A stretch of 64,000 nt of DNA from Acidobacteriota bacterium (GTDB lineage Bacteria; Acidobacteriota; Blastocatellia; Pyrinomonadales; Pyrinomonadaceae). The notes beneath the pieces were generated by a model that did not search any database, had not been told where the DNA came from, and saw only the letters and a list, made by a program, of their open reading frames with translations. Shown piece after piece: positions 8,488-17,344 of the stretch. Every line of letters starts with the position of its first letter. The first letter of the stretch is position 1. The stretch spans positions 22,055 to 86,054 of the forward strand of contig QHXR01000002.1 in the NCBI GenBank assembly GCA_003223025.1. The letters are read 5' to 3'. Made by a program: the position numbers and the translations under genes.

Positions 8488-9165
8488 ATGAAACTCGAAA
8501 ACATTCTCGACGGACTTCATGTATCGCTCACGCGACGACGTTGGACTCAGTTATTCACGGTCTTCACGCGAATCCTCCTCGCATGCGGTTTTATTCCGCC
8601 GAGCATTAAGAAAATACTTCACCAGCCCTTCACGATGCTCCCTGACTCGAATCCGGTCGGCCATTATTTCAACGCGCTATATGAGACAGGTTTCTATTAC
8701 GAATTCATCGGATGGGCGCAGTTGGCAGCCGCGATCTTACTATTGTTTCCCAGAACGGCTCACTTCGGCGCGTTGATGTTCCTTCCGATCATCGTGAACA
8801 TCGCCGTGCTGACTACATCCGTCGGATTCGTCGGCACCTGGGTCCTGACGATCCTAATGTCGCTCGCCGCGATCTGGCTCGTCGCGTGGGAATACGACCG
8901 GCTCAAGCCGATCGTTTTTCAGACTCGAGCTGAACGCACGCGGAGCATTCCTTATCAGTTCATTTCCATTCCGGCATTCTTCGCGATCGGCGGTGCGGTC
9001 ATGGCTTTTCTATGGAAGCTCATCCGCCTCGGAAACTTTTCAAATTATCTGAATATCGGATTTCTGCTCGTCGGAATTGGACTCGTTTTCGGATTCGTCG
9101 TCGCGGTGCATTATCGATTCATGCGGGTCGGAAATCTTGAAACCGGCGGTGACGAGTTAATATAG
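8488..9165 (+). CDS. DoxX-like integral membrane protein
   Basis: A 225-residue protein with about five to six hydrophobic segments (for example AAAILLLFPRTAHFGALMFL and TWVLTILMSLAAIWLVAW). The N-terminal half has the layout of DoxX/DUF417-type proteins: an FTRILLACGFIPPSIKKI segment, a loop with HYFNALYETGFYYEFIGWAQ, then helices. DoxX-like proteins are membrane proteins of uncertain function, sometimes linked to redox stress. The ATG at 8488 is chosen because upstream reading passes through the inverted repeat. The macro-domain gene follows four bases later, so the two are probably cotranscribed. Confidence 0.75.
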   Translation: MKLENILDGLHVSLTRRRWTQLFTVFTRILLACGFIPPSIKKILHQPFTMLPDSNPVGHYFNALYETGFYYEFIGWAQLAAAILLLFPRTAHFGALMFLPIIVNIAVLTTSVGFVGTWVLTILMSLAAIWLVAWEYDRLKPIVFQTRAERTRSIPYQFISIPAFFAIGGAVMAFLWKLIRLGNFSNYLNIGFLLVGIGLVFGFVVAVHYRFMRVGNLETGGDELI

Positions 9166-9169
9166 TCGA

Positions 9170-9703
9170 ATGCACGAAGAGTTTTTCGATGGACGATTGA
9201 TCGTCAAATCCGGAGACCTTACTGACGAAACCGTCGACGCGATCGTCAATGCCGCGAACTCAACACTCCTCGGGGGCGGCGGGGTCGACGGTGCGATCCA
9301 TCGTCGCGGCGGACCGGCGATTCTCAAGGAATGTCGCGATATCCGCGCGACTCGATATCCCGACGGTTTGCCTACCGGCGAAGCGGTCATCACGACGGGC
9401 GGAAATCTCCCGGCTCGTCATGTTATTCACACAGTCGGTCCGATCTATGGAATGAATGCGGGCCGCGACGCTGAGTTGCTGGAAGCGTGCTATCGAAATT
9501 CCGTGAAGCTGGCAGTAGAGAACGATCTCAGTACGATCGCGTTCCCATCGATCTCAACCGGAGCTTACGGCTACCCAAAACACGAAGCGGCTCCCATCGT
9601 CTTCCGAGCCGTCGCAGATCTTCTTTCGGATCATTCGATCGAGCTTCGCTTGGTGTTCTTTTCTGAAAGCGATGCGAGCTCATTTGTGCAGCATTGTGCC
9701 TGA
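9170..9703 (+). CDS. Macro-domain O-acetyl-ADP-ribose deacetylase (YmdB-like)
   Basis: A 177-residue single macro domain expected to bind and hydrolyse ADP-ribose derivatives such as O-acetyl-ADP-ribose. Signature stretches are VDAIVNAANSTLLGGGGVDG near residues 23-42, HRRGGPAILKEC, VIHTVGPIYG and IAFPSISTGAYGYP. These match the MacroD/YmdB class. It starts four bases after the DoxX-like gene, and no sirtuin or ADP-ribosyltransferase gene is nearby. Confidence 0.94.
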   Translation: MHEEFFDGRLIVKSGDLTDETVDAIVNAANSTLLGGGGVDGAIHRRGGPAILKECRDIRATRYPDGLPTGEAVITTGGNLPARHVIHTVGPIYGMNAGRDAELLEACYRNSVKLAVENDLSTIAFPSISTGAYGYPKHEAAPIVFRAVADLLSDHSIELRLVFFSESDASSFVQHCA

Positions 9704-9724
9704 CGAACCTTCTTTGCTCGTATA

Positions 9725-9754
9725 GGAGCGAAATGTTTGTAAACATGTCGCTCC
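9725..9754. repeat. Short palindrome downstream of macro-domain gene
   Basis: GGAGCG (9725-9730) pairs with CGCTCC (9749-9754) and ATGTTT pairs with AAACAT inside, giving an almost continuous stem of about 14 bases. No T-run follows, so a terminator is uncertain. Confidence 0.6.
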
Positions 9755-9890
9755 CAGCGGAGCGAAGACAAACTCCCAATCGTCATTTCAAACTACTCGC
9801 CCCATCTGCGTGAACACATTGGTCAGTCCATATCGTTTGCTCCCCGCTACCGCTTGCTTTATAGTTTTTGGAAACTCTAATCACCACTTG

Positions 9891-12062
9891 ATGTCCGAAG
9901 TTTCCAACGAATCAATGCAACAAGCAGTTCAAGCCAAGGTCGAAGGGCCGTTTCGCGCGAGTTTCACCGAGATCACAAATCTCCCAGAATCGCTAAAAGC
10001 ACTCGATACGATCTCAAAGAATTTTTACTGGTCGTGGCAGCCGACGGGCGCCGCTCTATTCCGCGAGCTCGATCCCGATCTGTGGATCAAGCACGAGCAG
10101 AATCCGCGCCTTCTTCTCGAGAACGTCCGTCAACTGCGCCTGTGGCAAAAAGCTGGTGACGAAGATTACGTCGGCAAGGTCGACGCGTTCGCGGCAAAGC
10201 TGGAAGATTACGTTTCGACAAAGGTCGCATCGTCACCGTCGATCGCGTATTTTTGCGCCGAATACGGCGTGCACAATTCCCTCCCGAATTATTCGGGCGG
10301 ACTCGGGATTCTCGCGGGCGATCATTTGAAATCGGCGAGCGATCTCAACATCCCTCTTGTCGCGGTCGGCCTGCTCTATCGTTACGGATACTTCCGGCAG
10401 ACGATCTCGCACGACGGTTTGCAGGAAGAAAGATACGCAGATGTGTTCGAATCTGAGCTGGCGCTCGAACCGGTTCTAGACGACTTCGGCGAGCACGTGA
10501 GCGTCGTTGTTCACATCCGCGGCCGCGAAGTGCAAGCTCAAGCATGGCTCGCGAAGATCGGTCGGATCTCTCTCTATCTCCTCGACACGAACGTTCCCGA
10601 GAACATCGAGATCGATCGTCTCATCACCGGGCATCTTTATGGCGGGAGCACGGAGACTCGCATCGTGCAGGAAAAAGTTCTCGGCATCGGCGGCGTCCGG
10701 CTTCTGCGAAAACTCGGACTCGCTCCGTCGGTGTTTCATTTGAACGAAGGGCATTCCGCTTTCCTGACCCTCGAGCTTGCACACGAATATCTTTCCGCGA
10801 ATCCGTCTGCTTCTTTTGAGGAAGCCCAAACCGCGGTTCGGGCTCAGTGCGTGTTTACGACACATACTCCGGTCGCTGCGGGCAACGATGAATTTGCGAC
10901 AAGCGAGCTCGGCGAATGTTTCTCTGCGGAATACATTTCAAGTTTAAAACTATCGCAGGAAGAGTTTTTTGATCTCGGACGCATCGACAAGGGCGATGAC
11001 GCGGGACCTTTCGGGATGACGCCATTCGCTCTTCGCATGTCTCGTTCGGCAAACGGCGTCAGTGAGAAACACGGAGAAGTCTCGCGTAGTTTGTGGCGGA
11101 GAATGTTCTCCGAGAATTACGAAGAGAACGACGTCCCGATCACATCCGTGACAAACGGAGTTCACGCACCGACCTGGGTCGCATCCGAATATCAGAACTT
11201 GTTTGAAAGATCGATCGGACCGGATTGGCGTCAACTGACACACGATCCCGCAGCATGGAAATCTGCCATCGATAATATTCCGGAATCGAAAATCTGGCAG
11301 ACGCATGTCCAACTGAAAAATCTTTTGATCGCGTTTATCCGCGAACGCACGAGGGCGAAAGAAACCGGCGCGACGGACACGATCCACGAACATACCGACA
11401 CGCGAAAACTTTTATCGCCTAATGTGCTGACGGTCGGATTCGCCCGCCGTGTTGCCGCATACAAACGTTGGAATCTTCTGCTGTCGGATCTCGACAGGCT
11501 TCTGAAGATCGTCGATCACGCCGATCGCCCGGTGCAGTTCGTCTTCGCCGGAAAGGCACATCCGCAGGACCGCACCGCGAAGCAGATCCTGCAGCAGTTG
11601 ATGAGTATCAATCACGATTCGAACTGGCAGCATCGCGCGGTTTTCATTGAGGATTATGATCAGGAAGTCGCGAGGTATCTCGTTCAGGGCGTCGATGTCT
11701 GGATGAACGTCCCGCGTCGTCCGCTTGAAGCGAGCGGCACAAGCGGCATGAAAGCCGCGATGAACGGAGTGCTGAACTTTTCGATTCTCGACGGATGGTG
11801 GATCGAAGGTTACAACGGCGAGAACGGTTTCGAGATCGGGGATCTGAGCGAGGACGATAGCGAAGCCGCCGACGCACGCGATGCGGAATCATTGTATTCG
11901 ACGCTGGAAAATCAGATAATCCCCGCGTTCTATGAGTTGGGCGACAACGGCATCCCGACCAAATGGATTCGCAAGATGAAGGATGCGATCGCAACACTCA
12001 CTCCGAAATTTTCGAGCGACAGGATGGTGAATGAATACGTTGAGCGAATTTATCGCTCGTAG
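9891..12062 (+). CDS. glgP: Alpha-glucan (glycogen) phosphorylase
   Basis: A 723-residue GT35 phosphorylase of the shorter bacterial type (alpha-glucan phosphorylase, TIGR02094-like). It releases glucose-1-phosphate from glycogen or maltodextrin. The pyridoxal-phosphate lysine lies in EASGTSGMKAAMNG near residue 620. Other family blocks are IAYFCAEYGVHNSLPNYSGG, VFHLNEGHSAFL, FTTHTPVAAGNDEF and VGFARRVAAYKRWNLL. The start MSEVSNESMQQ at 9891 is preferred over a hydrophobic upstream extension. Glycogen synthase is encoded at 39.3-40.7 kb, so both directions of glycogen metabolism are in the window. Confidence 0.94.
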   Translation: MSEVSNESMQQAVQAKVEGPFRASFTEITNLPESLKALDTISKNFYWSWQPTGAALFRELDPDLWIKHEQNPRLLLENVRQLRLWQKAGDEDYVGKVDAFAAKLEDYVSTKVASSPSIAYFCAEYGVHNSLPNYSGGLGILAGDHLKSASDLNIPLVAVGLLYRYGYFRQTISHDGLQEERYADVFESELALEPVLDDFGEHVSVVVHIRGREVQAQAWLAKIGRISLYLLDTNVPENIEIDRLITGHLYGGSTETRIVQEKVLGIGGVRLLRKLGLAPSVFHLNEGHSAFLTLELAHEYLSANPSASFEEAQTAVRAQCVFTTHTPVAAGNDEFATSELGECFSAEYISSLKLSQEEFFDLGRIDKGDDAGPFGMTPFALRMSRSANGVSEKHGEVSRSLWRRMFSENYEENDVPITSVTNGVHAPTWVASEYQNLFERSIGPDWRQLTHDPAAWKSAIDNIPESKIWQTHVQLKNLLIAFIRERTRAKETGATDTIHEHTDTRKLLSPNVLTVGFARRVAAYKRWNLLLSDLDRLLKIVDHADRPVQFVFAGKAHPQDRTAKQILQQLMSINHDSNWQHRAVFIEDYDQEVARYLVQGVDVWMNVPRRPLEASGTSGMKAAMNGVLNFSILDGWWIEGYNGENGFEIGDLSEDDSEAADARDAESLYSTLENQIIPAFYELGDNGIPTKWIRKMKDAIATLTPKFSSDRMVNEYVERIYRS

Positions 12063-12067
12063 TTCGC

Positions 12068-12155
12068 CAACGGACTGGAACGCAAACGTTCCAGTCGCAT
12101 CCGCCGTGAACCTCGAACAGTAAACTCGAAACGAGAAACTAGAAACCAGAAACTG
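12068..12155. repeat. Palindrome plus tandem heptamers (GAAACTA family)
   Basis: A short palindrome centred on GGAACGCAAACGTTCC (about 12075-12090) shares words with the 8234-8373 repeat. It is followed by 7-base units of the type AACTCGA, AACGAGA, AACTAGA, AACCAGA up to about eight bases before the next start codon. The unit matches the 18302-18390 repeat. Confidence 0.8.
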
Positions 12156-12161
12156 CCCCCT

Positions 12162-12884
12162 ATGACAAACACACAATTCAATACCGGCGCCATCAAACCC
12201 GTCGAGTGCGTCAAAGAAGGATTTGAGCTGATCAAGAAAGATTACTGGATCTTGTTCGCTATCGGTCTGGTCGGCGGATTGATCGGCGGAGCGACGATGT
12301 ACATCCTCGCCGGTGCAATGTTCTGCGGGATCTTTTTCGCTTACTTGAAAGCGGTCGATGGAAAGCCTGTGACGTTCGATGACCTATGGAAAGGAATGAA
12401 TTGGTTCGGCCCCGGACTGCTCGTCGTAGCGTTTATCGTCGTACCGCTCATAGGCTTTTACATTTTTGCGTATGTCTCGATGATCGGAGCGATAATCGGC
12501 GGCAGCCAGGCCGGTGAAGCGGGACTCGTCGGGGCGTTCGTCGTGATCGGGATCATCGACCTCGTAGTTCTGGTCGCGATGGTATCGTTTCACACTCTTC
12601 TCATGTTCTCATTCCCGCTCATTGTCGATCGCAACCTCGGAGCGATCGATGCAATGAGAACGAGTGCCAAAGCCGTGTGGCATAACCTCGGCGGCGTTGT
12701 CGGGCTGGTCGTGGTGAATATGGGTCTGGCGTTTGTCGGCTATCTCGCACTCTGCTTCGGACTGTATTTTGTCATCCCGATCATTATCGCAGGCAACGTT
12801 GTAGCTTACAGACGAGTCTTTCCATCTTTGGAAATGCGGACGAACGTCAATCCTCCTCCGCCTGACTCGTATAACTGGTCTTAA
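12162..12884 (+). CDS. Uncharacterised integral membrane protein
   Basis: A 240-residue protein with about six hydrophobic segments, for example WILFAIGLVGGLIGGATMY and GLVVVNMGLAFVGYLALC. A short soluble start (VECVKEGFELIKKDYW) precedes the first helix, and the protein ends in a Pro-rich tail. The motif-like NLGAIDAMRTSAKAVWHN before the last helices resembles loops in DUF975/YciC-type membrane proteins, but I do not recognise a named family with certainty. No Shine-Dalgarno is visible because heptameric repeats occupy the leader. ytxJ starts five bases after its stop. Confidence 0.8.
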   Translation: MTNTQFNTGAIKPVECVKEGFELIKKDYWILFAIGLVGGLIGGATMYILAGAMFCGIFFAYLKAVDGKPVTFDDLWKGMNWFGPGLLVVAFIVVPLIGFYIFAYVSMIGAIIGGSQAGEAGLVGAFVVIGIIDLVVLVAMVSFHTLLMFSFPLIVDRNLGAIDAMRTSAKAVWHNLGGVVGLVVVNMGLAFVGYLALCFGLYFVIPIIIAGNVVAYRRVFPSLEMRTNVNPPPPDSYNWS

Positions 12885-12889
12885 AACTT

Positions 12890-13216
12890 ATGCTGGCAAA
12901 TTTTAAAAACGTCGAATCGCTCGACGGACTCGATCGTCTGTTTACTCAATCCTACGAGCGTCCCGTCGTGCTTCTAAAGCACAGCACGACGTGCGGGATC
13001 AGCTCGGGCGTCTATCGCGTGGTCCAGAATATCGCAGCGGACGTCAACGTCGTCGTCATTCAAACACACCGGGACATTTCAAATGCGATAGCAGCCCGCA
13101 CGGGTTTGCGGCACGAGTCGCCGCAAGCGATCGTTCTTCGCGACGGACGGCCCGTGTACCACGCGTCGCATTACGACATCGAGGCCGAGCACATCGAAGA
13201 GAAGCTTAATGGTTGA
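12890..13216 (+). CDS. ytxJ: YtxJ-family monothiol redox protein
   Basis: A 108-residue thioredoxin-fold protein of the YtxJ (DUF2847) family. The active-site region is LLKHSTTCGISSGVYR with a single Cys, where family members usually read KHST.CP.S. In bacillithiol-using bacteria YtxJ is proposed as a monothiol bacilliredoxin. The later stretch HESPQAIVLRDGRPVYHASH is typical of the fold. The stop overlaps the start of the DUF971 gene by 8 bases, so translation is probably coupled. It suggests, but does not prove, a bacillithiol-type thiol system. Confidence 0.88.
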   Translation: MLANFKNVESLDGLDRLFTQSYERPVVLLKHSTTCGISSGVYRVVQNIAADVNVVVIQTHRDISNAIAARTGLRHESPQAIVLRDGRPVYHASHYDIEAEHIEEKLNG

Positions 13217-13502
13217 ACCGGTTCAGATCATCGAAGAGAGCGATTCGGCGGTCTCGATCAAGTGGTCGGACGATGCCGACACGCATTACACGGCGATGGA
13301 GCTCCGGCGCTCATGTCCGTGTGCCGGCTGCATCAATGAATGGACCGGCGAGAAGATGCTCGACGACGCTAAGATCGCCGAAGATATCTCGATCAAACAC
13401 ACCTCGATAGTGGGGCGATACGCGCTGAATTTCCACTTCTCCGACGGCCACGATACCGGGATCTTTAGTTTTGCTTTTTTGAGGAAGGTTGCTGGGATTT
13501 AA
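13209..13502 (+). CDS. DUF971 protein
   Basis: A 97-residue DUF971 protein (GBBH-like N-terminal domain). It has the pattern SIKWSDDADTHYTAMELRRS, the three-Cys motif CPCAGCINEW, and IVGRYALNFHFSDGHDTGIF. DUF971 proteins are small and probably metal- or Fe-S-related because they are often linked or fused to ApbC/Mrp carriers; their exact role is unknown. It overlaps ytxJ by 8 bases, pointing to a joint function in thiol or Fe-S handling (inference). Confidence 0.9.
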   Translation: MVEPVQIIEESDSAVSIKWSDDADTHYTAMELRRSCPCAGCINEWTGEKMLDDAKIAEDISIKHTSIVGRYALNFHFSDGHDTGIFSFAFLRKVAGI

Positions 13503-13532
13503 TGAGGCACCGTTCTTTCGGGTGCAAGCCTA

Positions 13533-14258
13533 TCAAGATCTGACTCCGCTATGTATCGCCGCGATCCCGCCCGTGAGATTTGTATACTCGACCGAATCAA
13601 ATCCTACTTCACTCATCATCTCAACGAGTCTTTTTTGATCAGGAAACTTCGAGACCGAATCCGGAAGATATTCGTACGCTCCGCGCGAGCCGCTGACGAC
13701 GCCGCCGATCCGGGGAAGGACCTGCGTGAAATAAAAATCGAAAAGAGCACGAAATCCCGGCACGATCGGACTCGAGAATTCCAACACTGCGAGTTTCCCG
13801 CCCGGTTTTAGGATCCGACGCAGCTCAACCAATCCGTCACGAAAATTCGAGAGGTTCCTGAGACCAAAAGCGATCGTCACGGCATCGAACGACGAATCTG
13901 CGAACGGCATTTTCATCGCATCGCTTTCGAGATAAGGAATCGACATTTCCGACGCCGAAGTTTTTTCTTTTGCTATTGTCAGCATCGGACGGCAGAAGTC
14001 CGAGCCGAAGATCTGAGCGTTTGCATGACGAGCCAATTCCAGAGAAAGATCTCCCGTGCCGCACGCAACGTCGAGGACGACCGCGTCAGACTTCGCAAGA
14101 ATATCCGCGAGTTTTTCACGCACCAGCCTTCGCCAACGCTTATCGATGTTGATCGAGAGAAGATGATTTAGAAGATCGTAGCGGCGTGCGATGCCCGAGA
14201 ACATTTCCCGGACAGCACGGCCGTGAGCGATCTCGGCTGAAGTCTGTTCGTTCTGCAT
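13533..14258 (-). CDS. ubiE: Demethylmenaquinone/ubiquinone C-methyltransferase
   Basis: A 241-residue class I SAM methyltransferase of the UbiE/MenG family, which performs the ring C-methylation in menaquinone (and ubiquinone) synthesis. The SAM motif is VLDVACGTGDLSLELA. UbiE signatures include MFSGIARRYDLLNHLLS near the start, FDAVTIAFGLRNLSNF and GGKLAVLEFSSPI. MenG (menaquinone) is more likely if the organism makes only menaquinone, which cannot be decided here. It starts five bases after the M16-like gene, on the same strand. Confidence 0.94.
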   Translation of the reverse strand: MQNEQTSAEIAHGRAVREMFSGIARRYDLLNHLLSINIDKRWRRLVREKLADILAKSDAVVLDVACGTGDLSLELARHANAQIFGSDFCRPMLTIAKEKTSASEMSIPYLESDAMKMPFADSSFDAVTIAFGLRNLSNFRDGLVELRRILKPGGKLAVLEFSSPIVPGFRALFDFYFTQVLPRIGGVVSGSRGAYEYLPDSVSKFPDQKRLVEMMSEVGFDSVEYTNLTGGIAAIHSGVRS

Positions 14259-14263
14259 CGCGG

Positions 14264-15502
14264 TTATGGTTTACTCGGCGGAGGATTTATTACGACGGTT
14301 GCCATAGGATTCTTGGAAAGACGATCGGCCACCCGTTGAACATCCGCGAGCGTCACGTTTTGCAGCGTCTTCGCATCAGCCGTCGGCTTACCGTAAGTTG
14401 CCGTATCGAGCCACGCATCCATCTCCGTTCTCGCGAAGCAATTCGACCCCTGTTCGCACGTTTTCGCGATCTCGTCCAGTTTTGTCCGCGCTATCGAGAA
14501 TTCTTCGTTCGTAATTTTGGCGAAGATAGTTGGCGAAAGCGTCGCGGCTCGCAGTCGGATCATCCCCGGTAAGGTATGAGCACTGAACACGGCCTCTGCC
14601 TTCGGTTCGCCCTTCTGAAGACGCGAATTCAGGATCTTCTCGAGCAGGAGCGAGACAAAATAATCGGGATCGCTCTTGCTCAAACCGCGGAGTCCGAAAA
14701 CACTTGTGTGAGGTACTCCGTCAATCATGAGTACGATCGCGCTCGCGTCCGGATCATCCGGCTGGCGGAACGTCGACGGAACTCGCTTATCCGATTTGAG
14801 CCACGCTCCGAAGTATCGACGAACGGCACGAAAACCGAGGTCGCTCTGAAAGTTTCCTGTGATCGCGACTGTGGCGTTGTCTGCGGTAAGAAAGCGATCG
14901 CGAGCAAATTGTAGATCGGCAAAGTCTATCCGCTGGATCGACTCGACCGAACCCATCTGCGGACGGCCGTACGGAAACGTCCCAAACAGACGGCGTGCAG
15001 CGGCCTGATTCGAGATGTACACCGGATCCTTCTCGAGCATCGTCAGTTTTTCAAGAAGCGCTTTCTTCAGTGAAGCCGTCGTCTCTTTATCGATCGTCGG
15101 TGTCGAAATATCTTGCGCCAGCGTTTCAACTAATCGAACGAACTCCGACGGTTTGGCACTCGCGTTTACCTGTATGAAATCGTATGTGGTGATCACTTCG
15201 ACACCGCCGCCAAGATCTTCCGAATAAAACGACATCGATTCGGGAGTCGGAAAGATATTGTCGGCCAGAAGCTGCATCACACCTTCTTTGCCTTGCGGAT
15301 CGAAGGCGGCTCCGCTATGGACACGAATGCTGATCTTTACATCGGTCGCCGTCGGATCGCTTCGCATGAAAACCTGCAGGCCATTAAGGAGTTTTTCCTG
15401 ACGCGGCGCCGCACTTCCGGAGCGCTGGCCGGATGCCCCGATAGAGAAGGCAAAAAAACACGCCAGTACCCAGATTTTTTGAGACAAACTTCTAAATTTC
15501 AT
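14264..15502 (-). CDS. M16-family peptidase homologue, zinc site lost
   Basis: A 412-residue exported protein with a signal peptide (MKFRSLSQKIWVLACFFAFS, cleavage near GASG-Q). It has the two-lobed M16/pitrilysin layout: LNGLQVFMRSDPTATDVKIS at the start, an RRLFGTFPYGRPQMGS linker, and ATVAITGNF. The HxxEH zinc motif expected after the first strand is absent; that place reads GVMQLLADNIF. It is therefore probably a non-catalytic partner subunit, as in two-subunit M16 enzymes, but no catalytic partner is adjacent. ubiE follows after 5 bases. Confidence 0.85.
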   Translation of the reverse strand: MKFRSLSQKIWVLACFFAFSIGASGQRSGSAAPRQEKLLNGLQVFMRSDPTATDVKISIRVHSGAAFDPQGKEGVMQLLADNIFPTPESMSFYSEDLGGGVEVITTYDFIQVNASAKPSEFVRLVETLAQDISTPTIDKETTASLKKALLEKLTMLEKDPVYISNQAAARRLFGTFPYGRPQMGSVESIQRIDFADLQFARDRFLTADNATVAITGNFQSDLGFRAVRRYFGAWLKSDKRVPSTFRQPDDPDASAIVLMIDGVPHTSVFGLRGLSKSDPDYFVSLLLEKILNSRLQKGEPKAEAVFSAHTLPGMIRLRAATLSPTIFAKITNEEFSIARTKLDEIAKTCEQGSNCFARTEMDAWLDTATYGKPTADAKTLQNVTLADVQRVADRLSKNPMATVVINPPPSKP

Positions 15503-15692
15503 CGTACAAATAATTGGAAAAGAGAGATGTTACCTGACTTAGTTGCAAAACGCCATCGAAGTGTTGTCACGGCCAAATGCAGTGTTCCGATCAAAAATTT
15601 CGATTCCTGCAGGCATCGCGTGAAACTCGCACGGCATCTATCTTTGTTGAACAAGCCGGGTTTAAAGCGATGCGCTGAAACCAGATAGTCGC

Positions 15693-15720
15693 TTAACATC
15701 TGAAAAAAAAGAGTTATAAT
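15693..15720 (+). promoter_or_regulatory. Sigma-70-type promoter of the TonB-like gene
   Basis: TTAACA (15693-15698), a 16-base spacer rich in A, and a perfect TATAAT (15715-15720). It lies 53 bases before the ATG. The rest of the 271-base gap (15503-15773) shows no gene. Confidence 0.7.
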
Positions 15721-15773
15721 TACGATTCACCTAGATACCCGCCCAGGGTAATTGATCGAGAGGCCTTAAAAAA

Positions 15774-17342
15774 ATGGGAAAGATTGTTAAGTATTGCAGT
15801 TCGTGTGATGAAGGATTCGCCGAGAGGTTTGGGTTTTGTCCTGATTGCGGAGCACCACTGCAGGCTTTCGAGATGAATCCGGTTGGAGGCAAGGTGGAGC
15901 CGGTTGTTGCAGAGACGCCGATTCCTGTCGAGCCGATAGATGTAACTCCTGTCAATGTATCGGCAATACCAGCACCTCGGTTTATTGAGACCGAAGCCGA
16001 AGAGATGGATGCGACTCCGATCGAAGTTGAGGCCCCCCCGGCATCATTTGATGATGTAGAGGATGAACCCGAGGCGTCATTTGATGATGTCGAGGATGAA
16101 CCCGAGGCATCGTTTGAAGATGGGGACGTTGACGAGGAGTTTTACCCCGACGTTACGGATGATGTCTATGACACCCCGGCCGGCGGCTTGACATACGTCG
16201 CAGGTGCCGGCCTTACCGGGCTGATTGATGAATCATATCGGGAGTCTCGCGGGGATTATGTCCACGCGCCAAGTGGTCCCGCGGCGCCTGCTTTTGTCGG
16301 CGGGTCTAACTTCCTTGGTTTGTCGGACGAATCGGCACGTGCTAACTCGAACTATCAGTACCAGGACAAGTACGGAGATGTTTCAACCTCGGCGTACGAG
16401 AAAGCGACCGACTGGGACTACTCACATCCGGATGACGGTGGCTTCTACGTTACTGTTGTTCAGGATTCGAATCAGAAACAGCGCAATGTCCTCCTTCTCG
16501 GAGCTGCCACGTTGGTCCTGTTCCTAGCCGTCGGCGGATGGGGTGTTTCGCTTTTCCAGAAGGACCTTGGCGTCGGTGCGATCGGCAGTGAAACTTCGCT
16601 CGCATATTTGCTCGATGACGTACCGATGGTCGTCGACGAGCAGCAGGAAAAGAAAGAAAAAGAGAAAGGCGGCGGCGGTGGCGGCGGTGGCCGTGACGAA
16701 AAAGAAGAGACGTCTCAAGGCAATCTCGCTGATCAGTCGCGTACTCCGACTCATATCAAGCCCGACGTTAATATCGTCAAGAACGACAATTTTGAGCTGA
16801 AGCAGCCGATCGCAACGACCGAAGGCGACCGCAAGTTCCCTAAGCTCTATGACCGTTACGGTGATCCTAATTCGAAATTCCAGGGTCTTTCTAACGGTAC
16901 CGGCAGCGGCGGTGGTCAGGGCAGCGGATACGGTCAGGGCCAAGGCAGCGGTTACGGAACCGGAGCAGGATCGGGTAGCGGATCGGGCAGCGGCGGCGGT
17001 AATGGCGACGGAAACGGTAATGGCGACGGTTCGGGCGGTAGCGGTGGCCCGCCTCCGGCGGTTAAGGCAGCGGTAACCCAGCCGTACAAGATCACGTTTC
17101 AGCCGAAAGCGACTTACACTGATGCGGCACGTTCGAACAATGTTCAGGGTGCAGTCAGATTGAAGATCACTCTTCTCGCATCCGGCGAAGTCGGTTCGAT
17201 CGTCCCGGTCACACGACTCCCGGATGGTTTAACCGAGAAAGCGATCGCAGCAGCGAAGCAGATCCGCTTCGAACCGAAAAAGGTGAATGGCGTTGCGGTC
17301 TCTGTCGTAGTGACTCGCGAGTATACGTTCACGATCTACTAG
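15774..17342 (+). CDS. Zinc-ribbon / transmembrane / TonB C-terminal protein
   Basis: A 522-residue protein of unusual design. Residues 8-25 form a zinc ribbon (Cys 8, 11, 22 and 25 in CSSCDEGF...CPDC). An acidic region follows with near-identical tandem copies of SFDDVEDEPEA. One membrane helix lies near residues 237-258 (VLLLGAATLVLFLAVGGWGV). A charged Gly-rich linker and a Gly/Ser-rich stretch come next (about 375-430). The last 90 residues are a TonB C-terminal domain, including YTDAARSNNVQGAVRLKI and AAKQIRFEPKKVNGVAV. The predicted topology puts the ribbon in the cytoplasm and the TonB domain in the periplasm. A TonB role in energising outer-membrane uptake is possible, but a sensory or scaffold role is equally open. 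Confidence 0.85.
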   Translation: MGKIVKYCSSCDEGFAERFGFCPDCGAPLQAFEMNPVGGKVEPVVAETPIPVEPIDVTPVNVSAIPAPRFIETEAEEMDATPIEVEAPPASFDDVEDEPEASFDDVEDEPEASFEDGDVDEEFYPDVTDDVYDTPAGGLTYVAGAGLTGLIDESYRESRGDYVHAPSGPAAPAFVGGSNFLGLSDESARANSNYQYQDKYGDVSTSAYEKATDWDYSHPDDGGFYVTVVQDSNQKQRNVLLLGAATLVLFLAVGGWGVSLFQKDLGVGAIGSETSLAYLLDDVPMVVDEQQEKKEKEKGGGGGGGGRDEKEETSQGNLADQSRTPTHIKPDVNIVKNDNFELKQPIATTEGDRKFPKLYDRYGDPNSKFQGLSNGTGSGGGQGSGYGQGQGSGYGTGAGSGSGSGSGGGNGDGNGNGDGSGGSGGPPPAVKAAVTQPYKITFQPKATYTDAARSNNVQGAVRLKITLLASGEVGSIVPVTRLPDGLTEKAIAAAKQIRFEPKKVNGVAVSVVVTREYTFTIY

Positions 17343-17344
17343 AC

